Assembly: GCF_000875895.1 (NCBI RefSeq)
Contig: NZ_JXCF01000050.1
Span: forward strand, 1 to 45,506
DNA from: Staphylococcus gallinarum
GTDB lineage: Bacteria > Bacillota > Bacilli > Staphylococcales > Staphylococcaceae
Direction of reading: 5' to 3'
Length of the DNA: 45,506 nt
Shown: one piece after another, positions 26,823-36,844 of the stretch
Layout of the letters: every line of letters begins with the position of its first letter
How positions within the stretch are numbered: position 1 is the first letter of the stretch
Translations under genes and position numbers: made by a program
Notes under the pieces: generated by a model
What the model was told of the DNA's origin: nothing
The model's input: the letters and a program-made list of their open reading frames with translations, nothing else
Database searches by the model: none

Positions 26823-27167
26823 ATGGCAGTAAATTTATACGATCATGCTAATCAATTAGAACAAGCTTTAAGAGAAAGTGATGAATACAAAGCAATTCAA
26901 AACGCTTATACTAAAGTTAAAGAAAATCAAGAATCAAAAGACTTATTCGATGAGTTCCGTGAAACTCAATTAAGCTTCCAACAAAAACAAATGCAAGGTG
27001 AAGAAATCGGTGAAGAAGAGCTACAAAAAGCACAAGAACAAGCTCAAAAAATCGAAAATGACTCTAATATTTCTGAATTAATGGCTGCTGAGCAAAACAT
27101 GAGCCAAGTATTCCAAGAAATCAACCAAATCATCGTTAAACCTTTAGACGAAATCTACGCTGACTAA
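26823..27167 (+). CDS. YheA/YlbF-family small helical protein
   Basis: 114 residues, all alpha-helical, very rich in Q and E, no membrane segment. The pattern [32 protein letters not shown] is that of UPF0342/YlbF-YmcA-type proteins. Relatives YlbF, YmcA and YaaT form a complex that guides RNase Y; this paralogue (YheA-like) has no settled function. Strong AAAGGAGTG site before ATG 26823. Codons look optimised (many CAA, GAA, AAA), consistent with good expression. Terminator follows. Confidence 0.88.
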   Translation: MAVNLYDHANQLEQALRESDEYKAIQNAYTKVKENQESKDLFDEFRETQLSFQQKQMQGEEIGEEELQKAQEQAQKIENDSNISELMAAEQNMSQVFQEINQIIVKPLDEIYAD

Positions 27168-27231
27168 TACAAAATTTTATCGTGGAAATGATTTGTGAAA
27201 GTTAACATATAGTTAATATTGTACAACTTTC

Positions 27232-27274
27232 AAGCTGTCGACAAAGTTTCAAACTTTGTCGACAGCTTTTTTTG
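27232..27274 (+). terminator. Terminator of the YheA-like gene
   Basis: AAGCTGTCGACAAAGTTT pairs with AACTTTGTCGACAGCTT, one of the strongest hairpins in the window, then seven T. Confidence 0.92.
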
Positions 27275-27338
27275 TATTGAGTGATTTCATCAACAGTAAA
27301 TGTAATATATTGTCATTACTTGTTTTATCGACTGATGC

Positions 27339-27355
27339 TTTACCATTGTGGTAAA
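27339..27355. promoter_or_regulatory. Perfect inverted repeat upstream of yhaO
   Basis: TTTACCA and TGGTAAA separated by TTG. Operator-like size, about 125 bp before yhaO. The protein that binds is unknown. Confidence 0.35.
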
Positions 27356-27479
27356 ATATATAGATACTAGGTGGTGACATGTGTGCTTTTTAATAAGCAA
27401 ATTATTTTTGTTAAAATTAATTTTATAGCATAGCATACATAGCTACAAATACCTTTCTATAAAGGAGAACATATATCAT

Positions 27480-28664
27480 ATGGTTAAATTTATTCATTGT
27501 GCTGATTTACATCTAGATAGCCCTTTTAAATCTAGAAGTTATTTGAGTCAGTCTATATTTGAAGATATGCAAAATAGTGCTTATGAAAGCTTTAAAAAAA
27601 TTATAGATTTAGCATTGAATGAAGAAGTTGATTTTCTAATTATTTCTGGTGATTTATTTGATCAAGAGAATCGTACATTGCGAGCAGAAGTATTTTTAAA
27701 AGAACAATTTAATAGATTAGCAAAAGAGCAAATTTTTGTATATATATGTCATGGAAACCACGATCCATTATCTGCAAATATTGGTACTGAATGGCCAGAA
27801 AATGTGTCGGTGTTTTCTGAAAATGTTGAAACATATCAAACTATTACTAAAAGTGGAGAAGAAATCTATTTACATGGTTTCAGTTACCAAAATGATGCCA
27901 GTTATGAAAATAAAATAGATGCTTATCCATCAAGTCAAGGTCAAAAAGGTATTCATATAGGTATCTTACATGGAACATACAGTAAGACAAATTCAAAAGA
28001 TCGATATACGGAATTTAGATTAGAAGATTTAAATAGTAAGTTATATCATTATTGGGCACTCGGTCATATTCATGAAAGGCAAGCATTAAGTGATATGCCT
28101 CAAATTCATTATGCTGGTAATATTCAAGGTCGTCATTTTAAGGAACTTGGCGAGAAAGGCTGCTTACTAGTAGAAGGAGACAATTTAAAGCTAAACGTAA
28201 CATTTGTACCTACTCAATTTATTCGTTTTGAAAAGGCAACAATAGAAACGGATAAAACCTCGAAGCAAGGTTTATTTGAAGTGATACAGGCCTTCAAGGA
28301 ACAAGTAAGAAAGAATGGTAAATCAATTTATCAACTTACAGTAGAAATTACCACTGACCAATTTGTGTCTGAACAAGATTTAATTCAAGTTGAAGAAATG
28401 ATTAGTGATTATGAAGAAAATGAACATAATTTTGTATTTATTGAAGACTTGACTATCCGCAACCAATTTGAAGATCAAAATACGTTAGTTAAAGAGTTTG
28501 CGCCAGAACTTATAGCAGACAATAGTGTTTTCGATCAAGCGATGAATGACTTATATTTAAACCCTAAAGCTTCTAAGTACCTTGAAAATTATAATGACTT
28601 TGATCGACGTCAGTTGATTGAACACGCTGAACAACTATTGAAGTCAGATATGAGGGGGGAATAA
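27480..28664 (+). CDS. yhaO: Mre11/SbcD-like metallophosphoesterase YhaO
   Basis: 394 residues. The calcineurin-like phosphoesterase domain (about 1-230) carries all metal motifs: HCADLHLDSPF, SGDLFDQ, CHGNHDP, LHGTY and ALGHIHER. The C-terminal about 150 residues form a cap/partner-binding region. Its partner is the Rad50/SbcC-like protein encoded 1 bp downstream, so the two probably form a DNA-end-processing complex like SbcCD. Start ATG 27480 with AAAGGAG. The pair is separate from the classic sbcCD locus. Confidence 0.9.
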   Translation: MVKFIHCADLHLDSPFKSRSYLSQSIFEDMQNSAYESFKKIIDLALNEEVDFLIISGDLFDQENRTLRAEVFLKEQFNRLAKEQIFVYICHGNHDPLSANIGTEWPENVSVFSENVETYQTITKSGEEIYLHGFSYQNDASYENKIDAYPSSQGQKGIHIGILHGTYSKTNSKDRYTEFRLEDLNSKLYHYWALGHIHERQALSDMPQIHYAGNIQGRHFKELGEKGCLLVEGDNLKLNVTFVPTQFIRFEKATIETDKTSKQGLFEVIQAFKEQVRKNGKSIYQLTVEITTDQFVSEQDLIQVEEMISDYEENEHNFVFIEDLTIRNQFEDQNTLVKEFAPELIADNSVFDQAMNDLYLNPKASKYLENYNDFDRRQLIEHAEQLLKSDMRGE

Positions 28665-28665
28665 A

Positions 28666-31599
28666 ATGAAAATCAAATCATTAGAAATTTATGGTTATGG
28701 TCGTTTTGTAGAGAGGAAAATTGATTTTGATGATCATTTTACGGAGATTTATGGTGAAAATGAAACTGGTAAGTCTACAATACAAGCCTTTATTCACTCA
28801 ATACTATTCGGTTTCCCGACTAAAAAGGAAAATGAACCAAGATTAGAACCACGTATGGGCAATCAATATGGTGGAAAGTTAACCTTAATCCAAGATGATG
28901 GCTCACAAGTAGAGGTTGAACGTATTAAAGGTAGTGCAGTAGGCGATGTAAAGGTTTATTTACCAAATGGTATGATTAAAGATGAGGCATGGCTGAAAAA
29001 AGAGTTGAATTATATCTCTAAACGTACATATCAAGGCATATTTTCTTTTGATGTATTGGGCTTACAAGATATTCATAAGAAAATGGATGAAACACAGCTT
29101 CAAAATTATTTATTACAAGCAGGCGCTTTAGGTTCGACAGAATTCACAAGTATGCGTGAACTAGTGAATGAGAAGAAGGAATTGTTGTATAAGAAAAATG
29201 GTCGTAACCCTATAATTAATCAACAAATTGAGCAATTGAGAGAATTAGAAACTCAAATTAGAGAAGAAGAAGCAAAGCTAACAAACTATAAACGTTATGT
29301 CGATGATAAAGATAAGTCAGAACGCCGTTTGAATCATTTGAAACAAAATTTAACCCAATTATCTAAAATGCACGATCAAAAACAAAAAGAATTAGCTTTA
29401 CATGAACAAACTCAAGAATGGAAAGCATTGGAAGCGGATTTAAATATAGAACCAATCCAATTTCCAGAACAAGGTATTGATCGATATGAAGCTGCTAAAC
29501 TTCAAACACAAAACTTAAAAAGAGATATTGGTTTACGTGAAGAACGCTTAGCGCATTTAACAGCAGAAAACGACAAAATTAACTTACCAAAGCAAAGTGA
29601 TATTGATTCATTTAATCATATTCAGCAACAAGAAAATGAAATAAAGCAAAAGGAATATGAATTAAAATCCTTAGAAAAAGACATTTCAGATAAAGAACGC
29701 GAAAAAACAGGTTTAAAATCAAATATTGGTTGGCAAGATGTACATCATCACGTTGATAGTTCTGAAGCAATGAAGAGTCATATTAGTAATCAAATTAAGC
29801 ATAAACAAGAACAAACAGCTATTATTCAACAGTTAGAACGCAATATTGAAGAAAATAAAATAGATAAAGATACGAATAATGCAGAGATGGATGCATTAGA
29901 AAAGGATATTGTTCCTGAAGAAAACTTTGAGAAAAAGAAACAATATAATAAGCGTGTATTTGAATTACAAGAAAAAAATAATTTATATCAGAAAATGAAA
30001 GAAGCTTTTGATATTGAACAACGTGAAAATGAGAGGAAACAAAATCTATTCCGTATGAGTTTAATTATCTTAGCGGTTATAGGCATTGGATTAACTATAT
30101 TTTCATTTGTATCAGCAAATATCATTTTCGGTGTTATATTTGCATTTTTATCTGTAATCTTTATAATTGGTATTTTTATGGTTAAATCAAAAGAAGTTGG
30201 ACATAGTGAAACTTTTTCTAAAGAAATTGATGACCTACAACATAAAATTAAGCATTTAGAAGATAATTATGATTTAGACTTTGACTTAGATGATCAATAT
30301 AGAGTTAGAGAACAATTACAAAATGCAATTAAGACTAAAGAGGCATTAGATAAAAAAGCAAACTATTTAACGACGAATTTAGAACAAGCTAAAAAACACT
30401 ATCAAACTGCTGATAATAATATTAATAGTGTGAAAGCCGATTTATACCTTTCTGATAAAATGTCAGATGAATTAATCATAGATAGTATTGCAACAATGAA
30501 TAAAGTAAAAGAACATGACACGCACATTATTGAGTTATCTGAACAGGCGCGTCAATTGAAAGAAGAAATTATAGCATTTTATAATCATGCAAAGGAAGTT
30601 ACTAAAAATCAGTTTACTTATGTAAGTGATTTGTCATTATTTCACGATGTGAATCAGTGGTTGAAAGAAGAGACAAATAATGTTGATAAATGGAACCGCA
30701 ATGATGAACAAATTAAATTATTACAAAGTGAACTTGGTCAATTACAAAAGCGTTTGACAGAAAATAATAATGTAATTAGTGAACTCTTTGGATTTGTAAA
30801 TGTTCAAAATGAAGAGGACTACTATCAACACCATGTACAATATCAAACGTATCAACAACAAATGTCAAGATTTAATGATTTATCTAAATATCTTGAAAAT
30901 CAAAATTATTCATATGATGTGAGTTCTAAATTGAGTGAGAAAACATTGGCTCAACTTCAAGAAGAGGATGAAACATTATCACGTCAAGTAGATGATTATA
31001 ATGACCAATATTTAGAAATGCAGGCAGAAGTGAGTGACTTAAATGCTAAAATTACAGATATGGAGACCGATAAGACTTTAGCAGACTTACGTCATAAGTT
31101 CCACATTCTCAAAAATAAGGTTAATGATGAAGCCAAAGATTGGGCTAGCCTAAGTTACTTACAGTCATTAGTAGAAGGCCACATTAAGCAAATAAAAGAT
31201 AAACGTTTGCCACAAGTGATAAATGAAGCAACAGATATTTTTAGTCATTTAACAAATGGTAATTATGTACAAGTAACTTATGCCAATGATGAATTAATGG
31301 TTAAACATTATAATGGACAAATGTATGAGCCTGTTGAATTGAGTCAGTCAACGAAAGAAATTTTATATATTGCATTAAGACTTAGTTTAATTAAGACGTT
31401 AAAACCATACTATCCATTTCCAATTATCATAGATGATGCATTTGTTCATTTTGATAAGCGCAGAAAGGAAATCATGATGAACTATTTAAGACAAATGCCG
31501 TCAAATTATCAAATGTTATACTTTACTTGTGTGAAAGATACAAGTGTGCCTTCAAAACAAATAATCACACTGAACAAATATGAGGAAGGCGGTAAATAA
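28666..31599 (+). CDS. yhaN: Rad50/SbcC-like AAA ATPase YhaN with a membrane hairpin
   Basis: 977 residues. The N-terminal ATPase half has Walker [10 protein letters not shown] (about 32-40). Two long coiled-coil stretches follow (about 175-460 and 515-850). The C-terminal half has the signature-like [19 protein letters not shown] and Walker [13 protein letters not shown]. In the middle, where Rad50 has its zinc hook, there are instead two hydrophobic helices (about 464-484 and 487-507), so the coiled coils probably end at the membrane. No CxxC hook is visible. Overlaps yhaM by one base and follows yhaO by one base. Confidence 0.88.
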   Translation: MKIKSLEIYGYGRFVERKIDFDDHFTEIYGENETGKSTIQAFIHSILFGFPTKKENEPRLEPRMGNQYGGKLTLIQDDGSQVEVERIKGSAVGDVKVYLPNGMIKDEAWLKKELNYISKRTYQGIFSFDVLGLQDIHKKMDETQLQNYLLQAGALGSTEFTSMRELVNEKKELLYKKNGRNPIINQQIEQLRELETQIREEEAKLTNYKRYVDDKDKSERRLNHLKQNLTQLSKMHDQKQKELALHEQTQEWKALEADLNIEPIQFPEQGIDRYEAAKLQTQNLKRDIGLREERLAHLTAENDKINLPKQSDIDSFNHIQQQENEIKQKEYELKSLEKDISDKEREKTGLKSNIGWQDVHHHVDSSEAMKSHISNQIKHKQEQTAIIQQLERNIEENKIDKDTNNAEMDALEKDIVPEENFEKKKQYNKRVFELQEKNNLYQKMKEAFDIEQRENERKQNLFRMSLIILAVIGIGLTIFSFVSANIIFGVIFAFLSVIFIIGIFMVKSKEVGHSETFSKEIDDLQHKIKHLEDNYDLDFDLDDQYRVREQLQNAIKTKEALDKKANYLTTNLEQAKKHYQTADNNINSVKADLYLSDKMSDELIIDSIATMNKVKEHDTHIIELSEQARQLKEEIIAFYNHAKEVTKNQFTYVSDLSLFHDVNQWLKEETNNVDKWNRNDEQIKLLQSELGQLQKRLTENNNVISELFGFVNVQNEEDYYQHHVQYQTYQQQMSRFNDLSKYLENQNYSYDVSSKLSEKTLAQLQEEDETLSRQVDDYNDQYLEMQAEVSDLNAKITDMETDKTLADLRHKFHILKNKVNDEAKDWASLSYLQSLVEGHIKQIKDKRLPQVINEATDIFSHLTNGNYVQVTYANDELMVKHYNGQMYEPVELSQSTKEILYIALRLSLIKTLKPYYPFPIIIDDAFVHFDKRRKEIMMNYLRQMPSNYQMLYFTCVKDTSVPSKQIITLNKYEEGGK

Positions 31600-32540
31600 T
31601 GAGAAATGTAGAGAAATTAAACCCAGGAGATGCTGTAGATCACTTTTTCTTAATTCACAAAGCGACACAGGGTGTTACTGCACAAGGGAAAGATTATATG
31701 ACACTTTACTTGCAAGATAAAAGTGGTGATATAGAGGCGAAATTGTGGACAGTTACTAAGGATGATATGAAAATATTAGAACCAGAAAAAATTGTGCATG
31801 TACAAGGTGATGTCATTAATTATCGTGGTAGAAAGCAAATGAAGATCAATAAAATTCGTCTTGCAACATCTGAAGAAAACCTTAAACCACACGATTTTAT
31901 TGATGGAGCACCATTATCGCCAGATGAAATACAAGATGAAATTGCTCACTTTATGTTAGAAATTGAAAATGCGAGTTTACAACGTATTACACGTCATTTA
32001 ATCCGAAAGTATCAGGAGGCATTTTTCACATTTCCAGCTGCGAGTACGCATCATCATAATTTCTCTAGTGGTCTAAGCTATCACGTGTTAACAATGTTAC
32101 GTGTGGCTAAGTCAATATGTGATATTTATCCGTTACTTAATCGTAGTTTGTTATACAGTTCGATTATCTTGCACGATTTAGGTAAAGTAAAAGAACTAAG
32201 TGGTCCAGTGGCTACTTCTTATACAGTAGAAGGGAATTTACTTGGGCATATTTCAATTGCGAGTGATGAAGTTGCAGAAGCAGCGAGAGAATTGAAAATT
32301 GATGGTGAAGAAGTTATGTTACTAAGACACATGATATTGGCCCACCATGGTAAAATGGAGTTCGGATCACCGAAATTACCACATTTAAAGGAAGCGGAAA
32401 TATTATTCTTTATCGATAACATAGATGCTAAGATGAATATGTTTGAAAAAGCCTATAAAAAGACTGACAAAGGTCAATTTACTGAACGTATCTTTGGTTT
32501 AGAAGGCCGTCAATTTTATAATCCGAAGTCAATCGATTAA
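31599..32540 (+). CDS. yhaM: 3'-5' exoribonuclease YhaM
   Basis: 313 residues. An N-terminal OB-fold nucleic-acid-binding domain (about 10-95; [18 protein letters not shown]) is followed by a catalytic HD domain (about 155-300) with [19 protein letters not shown] (the metal-binding HD pair) and HHGK. S. aureus YhaM (Cbf1 family) trims RNA 3' ends by a few bases with Mn2+. Its ATG overlaps the yhaN stop (TAATG), so translation is coupled. This links a DNA-repair-like pair to an RNA exonuclease, an arrangement kept in Bacillus. Terminator follows. Confidence 0.93.
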   Translation: MRNVEKLNPGDAVDHFFLIHKATQGVTAQGKDYMTLYLQDKSGDIEAKLWTVTKDDMKILEPEKIVHVQGDVINYRGRKQMKINKIRLATSEENLKPHDFIDGAPLSPDEIQDEIAHFMLEIENASLQRITRHLIRKYQEAFFTFPAASTHHHNFSSGLSYHVLTMLRVAKSICDIYPLLNRSLLYSSIILHDLGKVKELSGPVATSYTVEGNLLGHISIASDEVAEAARELKIDGEEVMLLRHMILAHHGKMEFGSPKLPHLKEAEILFFIDNIDAKMNMFEKAYKKTDKGQFTERIFGLEGRQFYNPKSID

Positions 32541-32544
32541 TACA

Positions 32545-32594
32545 AAATCCCACTATAAACTGTGATTATTATAGATTATAGTGGGATTTTTATG
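32545..32594 (+). terminator. Terminator of yhaONM
   Basis: AAATCCCACTATAA pairs with TTATAGTGGGATTT, followed by TTTAT. Confidence 0.85.
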
Positions 32595-32653
32595 TGCTTA
32601 AATAAGTTGTTGTAGAAGCGTTATAAGTCATTTAAACAGCGATTGTTACTTTT

Positions 32654-33292
32654 TTATTTATAAAATGCTGGCAATTTGTTAAACATTTCTCGTTGGGCAT
32701 TTGTCATTACTTCATTATCGCTATAAATCGCTGTACCCTCTGCACGAACGATATTAAATGAATCAAAGCCCATTATTTCTTCAAACATCGCTTTTAAATA
32801 GTCATATGAAAATTCAAGTTTGGTATAACGATCATTATTAGTATAGACGGATCCACTCGCTTGTAATAATAAGCCTTTATAATTATCAGTCATTAATCCT
32901 ACTGAACCATCAGAAGTATACTTGAATGTTTCTCGAGCAATTAAAATGTTGTCCATATAGTCCTTCAATTTTGAAGGTATATTAAAATTGTGCATAGGCA
33001 TCACAATTACAATACGGTGATGCTCTTTAAATTGAGTAATTAATTCGGTCCAAATATTAAACAGTTGAGATTCAATGGTATCAAGTTTTTGATGATTATT
33101 TTGCTTTTCCCAAATGTTTAATAATTGTTGATTATCTAACTTAGGAATTACAGTTTCATATATATTTAAAGTAGTTATTTCTGTATCAGGGAAGTGTGTT
33201 GCGATTTCGTGCTTGAATAAATTTTGTAATTTAGCAGAATACGTATTCATATTATAGTAATTTGGATGTGCATTAATTAATAGTGTTTTCAT
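32654..33292 (-). CDS. FMN-dependent azoreductase / flavodoxin-fold NAD(P)H oxidoreductase
   Basis: 212 residues, AzoR/AcpD-type flavodoxin-like fold. The N-terminal LLINAHP...MNTYSAKL is the phosphate loop for FMN; PMHNFNIPSKLKDYMDNIL (about 98-117) is the conserved FMN-binding region. Expected to reduce quinones, azo dyes or nitro-compounds with NAD(P)H, often as protection against electrophiles. Start ATG 33292 with AAGGAG upstream. Divergent from the WYL regulator gene with a palindrome between, which suggests direct control. Confidence 0.85.
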   Translation of the reverse strand: MKTLLINAHPNYYNMNTYSAKLQNLFKHEIATHFPDTEITTLNIYETVIPKLDNQQLLNIWEKQNNHQKLDTIESQLFNIWTELITQFKEHHRIVIVMPMHNFNIPSKLKDYMDNILIARETFKYTSDGSVGLMTDNYKGLLLQASGSVYTNNDRYTKLEFSYDYLKAMFEEIMGFDSFNIVRAEGTAIYSDNEVMTNAQREMFNKLPAFYK

Positions 33293-33311
33293 TGTAATAG
33301 CTCCTTATTCA

Positions 33312-33338
33312 TTTGATATACTTAGTATATTATTCAAA
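33312..33338. promoter_or_regulatory. Palindromic operator between azoreductase and WYL regulator genes
   Basis: ATATAC-TTA-GTATAT (33316-33330) is a perfect inverted repeat, framed by TTTGA (33312-33316) and TCAAA (33334-33338). It lies 20-45 bp from both start codons, the place expected for a site controlling both promoters. Confidence 0.6.
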
Positions 33339-33374
33339 GGTGTCAGAATATGAAACCATTGAAAGGAGTATTTT

Positions 33375-34316
33375 ATGAAAAAATCAGAACGTTTAAATAT
33401 GGAGCTCATTTTTTTAAAAGATAAATCAAGCTTTCATTTAAAGGATCTTATGGTCGAATTTAATATTTCGAAAAGTACAGCGATAAGAGATATAAAAGCT
33501 TTAGAAGAAATGGGATTAGCATTGTATGTTGAAAATGGTCGATTCGGTGGTTATAAAATAATTTCTGAAAATTTATTGACTCCAATTTACTTCAATAATA
33601 ATGAGATGTTGGCAATATTTTATGCATTAAAATCAATGAGCGCATTAACTACAACTCCTTTTGAAAAAACGTATGCTCAACTTAGTGAAAAATTGTCCGC
33701 AACAATATCGCCAAATTTAAGGGATGAAATTACTGAAACACTAAATTACATACATTTTCATACAGTTTCACCTGTGAAAAAAACAAAATATTTAGCTACG
33801 ATATTAGAAGTTATCCAGAGTAATGATGTTGTAATGATACATTATTCCCAACATGAACCAATTATTTATGAACGTATACAGATTTATGAATTATTTTATA
33901 GAAGTGGTGTATGGTTTTTTAGTGGCATGGACTTGATTCGTGGTCAGTGGGGCATATATCGCTGTGATTATGTAGATATGCTTGAAAAAGTAGAAGATAA
34001 TTTAGCTAAATATACACGCTCACAATTGTCTGATTTAGAAATTGACTATGAACAGAACTATCACGATATAAACTTTAAATGTGAATTAACAGCCTTTGGA
34101 GTGGAATTATTTTTAAAAAAGTCCTATCCTAATATGTCATTAGAATATATTGAGGACAAACCATTTATTGTTGGTGGATATAATGAAGGTGAACTACAGT
34201 ACATGATTGATTATTTAATATCACTTGGTGAAAATGTTAAAATTCTATACCCTGAATCATTAAAAATAAATTATATGACGAAGTTGAAGGCGATATTGAA
34301 TCAATATCAAAAATGA
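33375..34316 (+). CDS. WYL-domain transcriptional regulator (YafY/DeoR-like HTH)
   Basis: 313 residues. An N-terminal winged helix (about 5-60: HLKDLMVEFNISKSTAIRDIKALEEMG) is followed by a WYL effector-binding domain (about 140-210; IYELFYRSGVWFFSGMDLIRGQWGIYRCDYV) and a C-terminal WCX-like region. WYL regulators bind nucleic-acid-like or small ligands. Start ATG 33375 with AAAGGAG. Divergent from the azoreductase gene, which is its most likely target. From S. aureus locus numbering (prsA SA1659, yhaM SA1660) I infer that this gene pair is an addition between yhaM and prsA. Confidence 0.85.
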   Translation: MKKSERLNMELIFLKDKSSFHLKDLMVEFNISKSTAIRDIKALEEMGLALYVENGRFGGYKIISENLLTPIYFNNNEMLAIFYALKSMSALTTTPFEKTYAQLSEKLSATISPNLRDEITETLNYIHFHTVSPVKKTKYLATILEVIQSNDVVMIHYSQHEPIIYERIQIYELFYRSGVWFFSGMDLIRGQWGIYRCDYVDMLEKVEDNLAKYTRSQLSDLEIDYEQNYHDINFKCELTAFGVELFLKKSYPNMSLEYIEDKPFIVGGYNEGELQYMIDYLISLGENVKILYPESLKINYMTKLKAILNQYQK

Positions 34317-34740
34317 TGATTTGGAGCTAGCTGATAATAATAGATGTGTAGAGCATGGTTGAAGGTACGTGAATTTTAAAAGGATAGTATGCTAATCTGT
34401 ATACAGCTTAATTATATATTGTACATATCTGATTTATGTTAGATATCGCTATGTACTGATCTATAAATTGTTCAATTTTGTTGTATAGTATCAGACTAGG
34501 GCAGTGTGACGAAAAATAACTGTTCAGAAAAACAAAACGTCAATTTCTATTAGTAAAAGATAGAAATTGACGTTTATTTTGTAGTTAGAAGTAATTAAGT
34601 CACTGACTACATTAATGATTTTAATGATTTGATTTGTATTATATATATCATACGTATATATTTATTAAGTTGTCTTAGTGTCTACTATGTGTAGCATAAG
34701 CGTCTTGTCTAATGAACCAATAATTTCTTGATATAATACG
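34317..34740. other. 424-bp gene-free region between convergent genes
   Basis: No gene. One strong hairpin (34536-34575) that can end transcription in either direction. The rest is AT-rich without visible structure. Confidence 0.5.
34536..34580. terminator. Hairpin between regulator gene and prsA
   Basis: AACGTCAATTTCTAT pairs perfectly with ATAGAAATTGACGTT over 15 bp; T-rich on the right and A-rich on the left. Confidence 0.7.
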
Positions 34741-35733
34741 TTATTGTCCAGTTGACATGCTAGAACCACTTTGTTGCATAGCTTGTTGTTGTTGCTGCTG
34801 TTGCTGCTGTTGTTTAATCTTATCTGGATCTAAGATTGAATCTTCAATAGCTTTTTTAATATCTCTGTCTTTGTAGTCAACTTTATATTCATCAAGTAAT
34901 TCTTTGTATGCATCTGTTAGTAATTTAGGATTCTTTTGCACTTTTTGTTGGATTAATTGTGATTTAAGTTTTGATTTTTGTTTATCAAAGTCTGATTCTT
35001 TATCAGCTTTGATGATGTGGTAACCGTAATCTGTTTTAACGACTTTAGATACGTCGCCTTCTTTCAATTTAAATAATGCTTTTTCAAATGTGCTGTCCAT
35101 TTGACCTTTGATTACGTAACCTAAGCTACCATCTTTTTTCGCAGATGATGTATCTTTTGATTCTTTCTTAGCAATTTCTCCGAATTTATCAGGATTTTTA
35201 GCAACTTCTTTTTGAATTTCTTCAGCTTTTGCTTTTGCTTTTTTATCTGAAAGGCCTTCTTTATCATCTTTGTTTTCTTTAACTTTGATTAAGATGTGTG
35301 AAGCTTTTTTAGTATTCTCTTTAATATCTTTGTCAGATATATCTACTTTGTCATTTAACAATGCCTTTTGATAAGCTTGTAATTTTTTCTGTTCTTTGTA
35401 GTCATCAAGTGTCATTTTTTGTTGTTTTAACATGCTTTCAAATTGGTCTTTACCGCCATATTGCTTCTGTTCTTTTTCAACTTCTTTATCAATATCTTTA
35501 GTATCAACTTTATCTTTGTATTTATCTGCCAATAATTTGTTTAACAAGATAGAGAATGAACTATTTGCGATTTGTTCGTCGCCTAATTTATTCATTACAT
35601 CTTCGACTTTAACGTCGCCAGCTTTTGAAGAAATAATTGTATCATCTTTAGAATCTGTAGCACTATTACCACAAGCACTTAATAATAAGGCACTTGCCGT
35701 AATTGGAAGTAAAACTTTTTTAAATGATTTCAT
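34741..35733 (-). CDS. prsA: PrsA lipoprotein peptidyl-prolyl isomerase (foldase)
   Basis: 330 residues from ATG 35733 (AAAGGAG upstream); a longer reading to 35763 adds ten residues without a ribosome site. The lipobox LLLSAC puts the lipidated cysteine at residue 21, so the protein sits on the outer membrane leaflet. The parvulin domain is at about 137-235 ([11 protein letters not shown]...[11 protein letters not shown]) between helical chaperone regions. PrsA folds exported proteins, including PBP2a-type and secreted enzymes, and is induced by VraSR in S. aureus. The C-terminus has a run of ten glutamines then [13 protein letters not shown], a low-complexity tail. Monocistronic. Confidence 0.95.
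   Translation of the reverse strand: MKSFKKVLLPITASALLLSACGNSATDSKDDTIISSKAGDVKVEDVMNKLGDEQIANSSFSILLNKLLADKYKDKVDTKDIDKEVEKEQKQYGGKDQFESMLKQQKMTLDDYKEQKKLQAYQKALLNDKVDISDKDIKENTKKASHILIKVKENKDDKEGLSDKKAKAKAEEIQKEVAKNPDKFGEIAKKESKDTSSAKKDGSLGYVIKGQMDSTFEKALFKLKEGDVSKVVKTDYGYHIIKADKESDFDKQKSKLKSQLIQQKVQKNPKLLTDAYKELLDEYKVDYKDRDIKKAIEDSILDPDKIKQQQQQQQQQQAMQQSGSSMSTGQ
34783..34812 (-). repeat. Poly-glutamine triplet repeat in prsA
   Basis: Ten consecutive CAA/CAG codons, read on the minus strand as a mixed 4-CAG, 6-CAA tract. Length may vary between strains by slippage without shifting frame. Confidence 0.9.
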
Positions 35734-35970
35734 AGTTGGAAACTCCTTTTGTAATAATAACAACGTAAATATAACATATTATTGATTATACACCAATTAG
35801 AAACCCCGTTAATAAGACTATAGTACTAGGAGGAATTGCAATTTTGGAAGTAATTTAAATAAATGTACTAAAGTTAGTTAGAAGATATAGCATAGCGATA
35901 ATTTGATAGTGTTTGCGTAATATTAATAAATAATAAATTGAGCAAAGTATTAATGACAATTAAAAAACAA

Positions 35971-36012
35971 AAAAAGCAACTTCTATATCCATGTAATAGA
36001 AGTTGCTTTGTA
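35971..36012 (-). terminator. Terminator of the DUF3267 gene
   Basis: On the minus strand AAAGCAACTTCTAT/ATAGAAGTTGCTTT is followed by a long T tract (A-run at 35961-35974 on plus). Confidence 0.75.
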
Positions 36013-36046
36013 ATTATGTTAACAGATAATTTGTTACATAAAATTG

Positions 36047-36607
36047 TTATTGTAAATTTTGATTCATTTCTACTTTATTTAAAATATTTATACCTGTTTG
36101 GTGCTCTTCGATAAATTTTCCTTCATTAGAAAAAAGAATTATTTTTAAATAAAGAAAATCCATCACTGAGTAACCCATATTTAAAGCGATGATAAACATG
36201 AGGTAATGACCATATTGTGGAAATAAAGCACTAATATATGCACAAATCGGTGTGATGACTAACACAGGTGTGATTAAATCAAAACAAAAATAATACTTAT
36301 TCACAGGAGTGTTTACATAGGTATTATAAAATGGGACATACTTACCTCTAATTAATTTGTATTTTCGAAAGGATTTATAATACGGAAATAAAAAGGCTAA
36401 GTGAATGGCCTTATGAATTGGATATAAAAAAACGACGAAAATTAAAAATATTATAAAATATCGATCCGTTAACTTTGTATCTGAAAAGAAGTACAAAATT
36501 TCATAAGCAATTAAAAAAGTAATAATCGTTGTAACGATACTTAGAAATGCAATTCTAGGTAGTCCGAAACGTGCATTTATATCAATTTGACGAGAGCATA
36601 AATACAT
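36047..36607 (-). CDS. DUF3267-like membrane protein with a degenerate zinc motif
   Basis: 186 residues, four membrane helices (about 20-42, 48-72, 108-130, 135-155). It follows the DUF3267 putative zincin-peptidase layout, in which helix 2 should carry HExxH; here it reads H65-K-A-I-H69, so the catalytic Glu is Lys. A DxxTP-like segment (FDLITPVLVI) is kept on helix 3. If the family is a membrane protease, this copy is probably inactive. Spacing from AAAGGAG to the ATG is rather long (12 nt). Lies between prsA and the YtxH gene. Confidence 0.65.
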   Translation of the reverse strand: MYLCSRQIDINARFGLPRIAFLSIVTTIITFLIAYEILYFFSDTKLTDRYFIIFLIFVVFLYPIHKAIHLAFLFPYYKSFRKYKLIRGKYVPFYNTYVNTPVNKYYFCFDLITPVLVITPICAYISALFPQYGHYLMFIIALNMGYSVMDFLYLKIILFSNEGKFIEEHQTGINILNKVEMNQNLQ

Positions 36608-36767
36608 TTAAACACCATACTCCTTTTGATTAATAAGAACAGTTAATATACTTTCGTATTATCTAACTTAAAGTCTCAAACGTCAAGCTATAATTTCCTA
36701 CAAATTACAAGCGAAAGGGTATTAATGTGTTCATAGAAAATTAGTGTTTAAAATTGAAATAAAAAAA

Positions 36768-36797
36768 CTTACTCCATAGAGAATAGGAGTAAGTTGG
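36768..36797 (-). terminator. Terminator of the YtxH-type gene
   Basis: AACTTACTCC/GGAGTAAGTT hairpin with a T tract on the minus strand (A-run at 36761-36768). Confidence 0.75.
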
Positions 36798-36844
36798 ATT
36801 TGATTTATAATAATAAAACGATGTAGCTTAGTATTCAATAAGAG

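Larger units (their letters stand above)
27168..27479. other. 312-bp leader region of the yhaONM unit
   Basis: Holds the terminator of the YheA-like gene, then the perfect inverted repeat TTTACCA-TTG-TGGTAAA (27339-27355), and a long AT-rich leader to yhaO. Confidence 0.5.
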
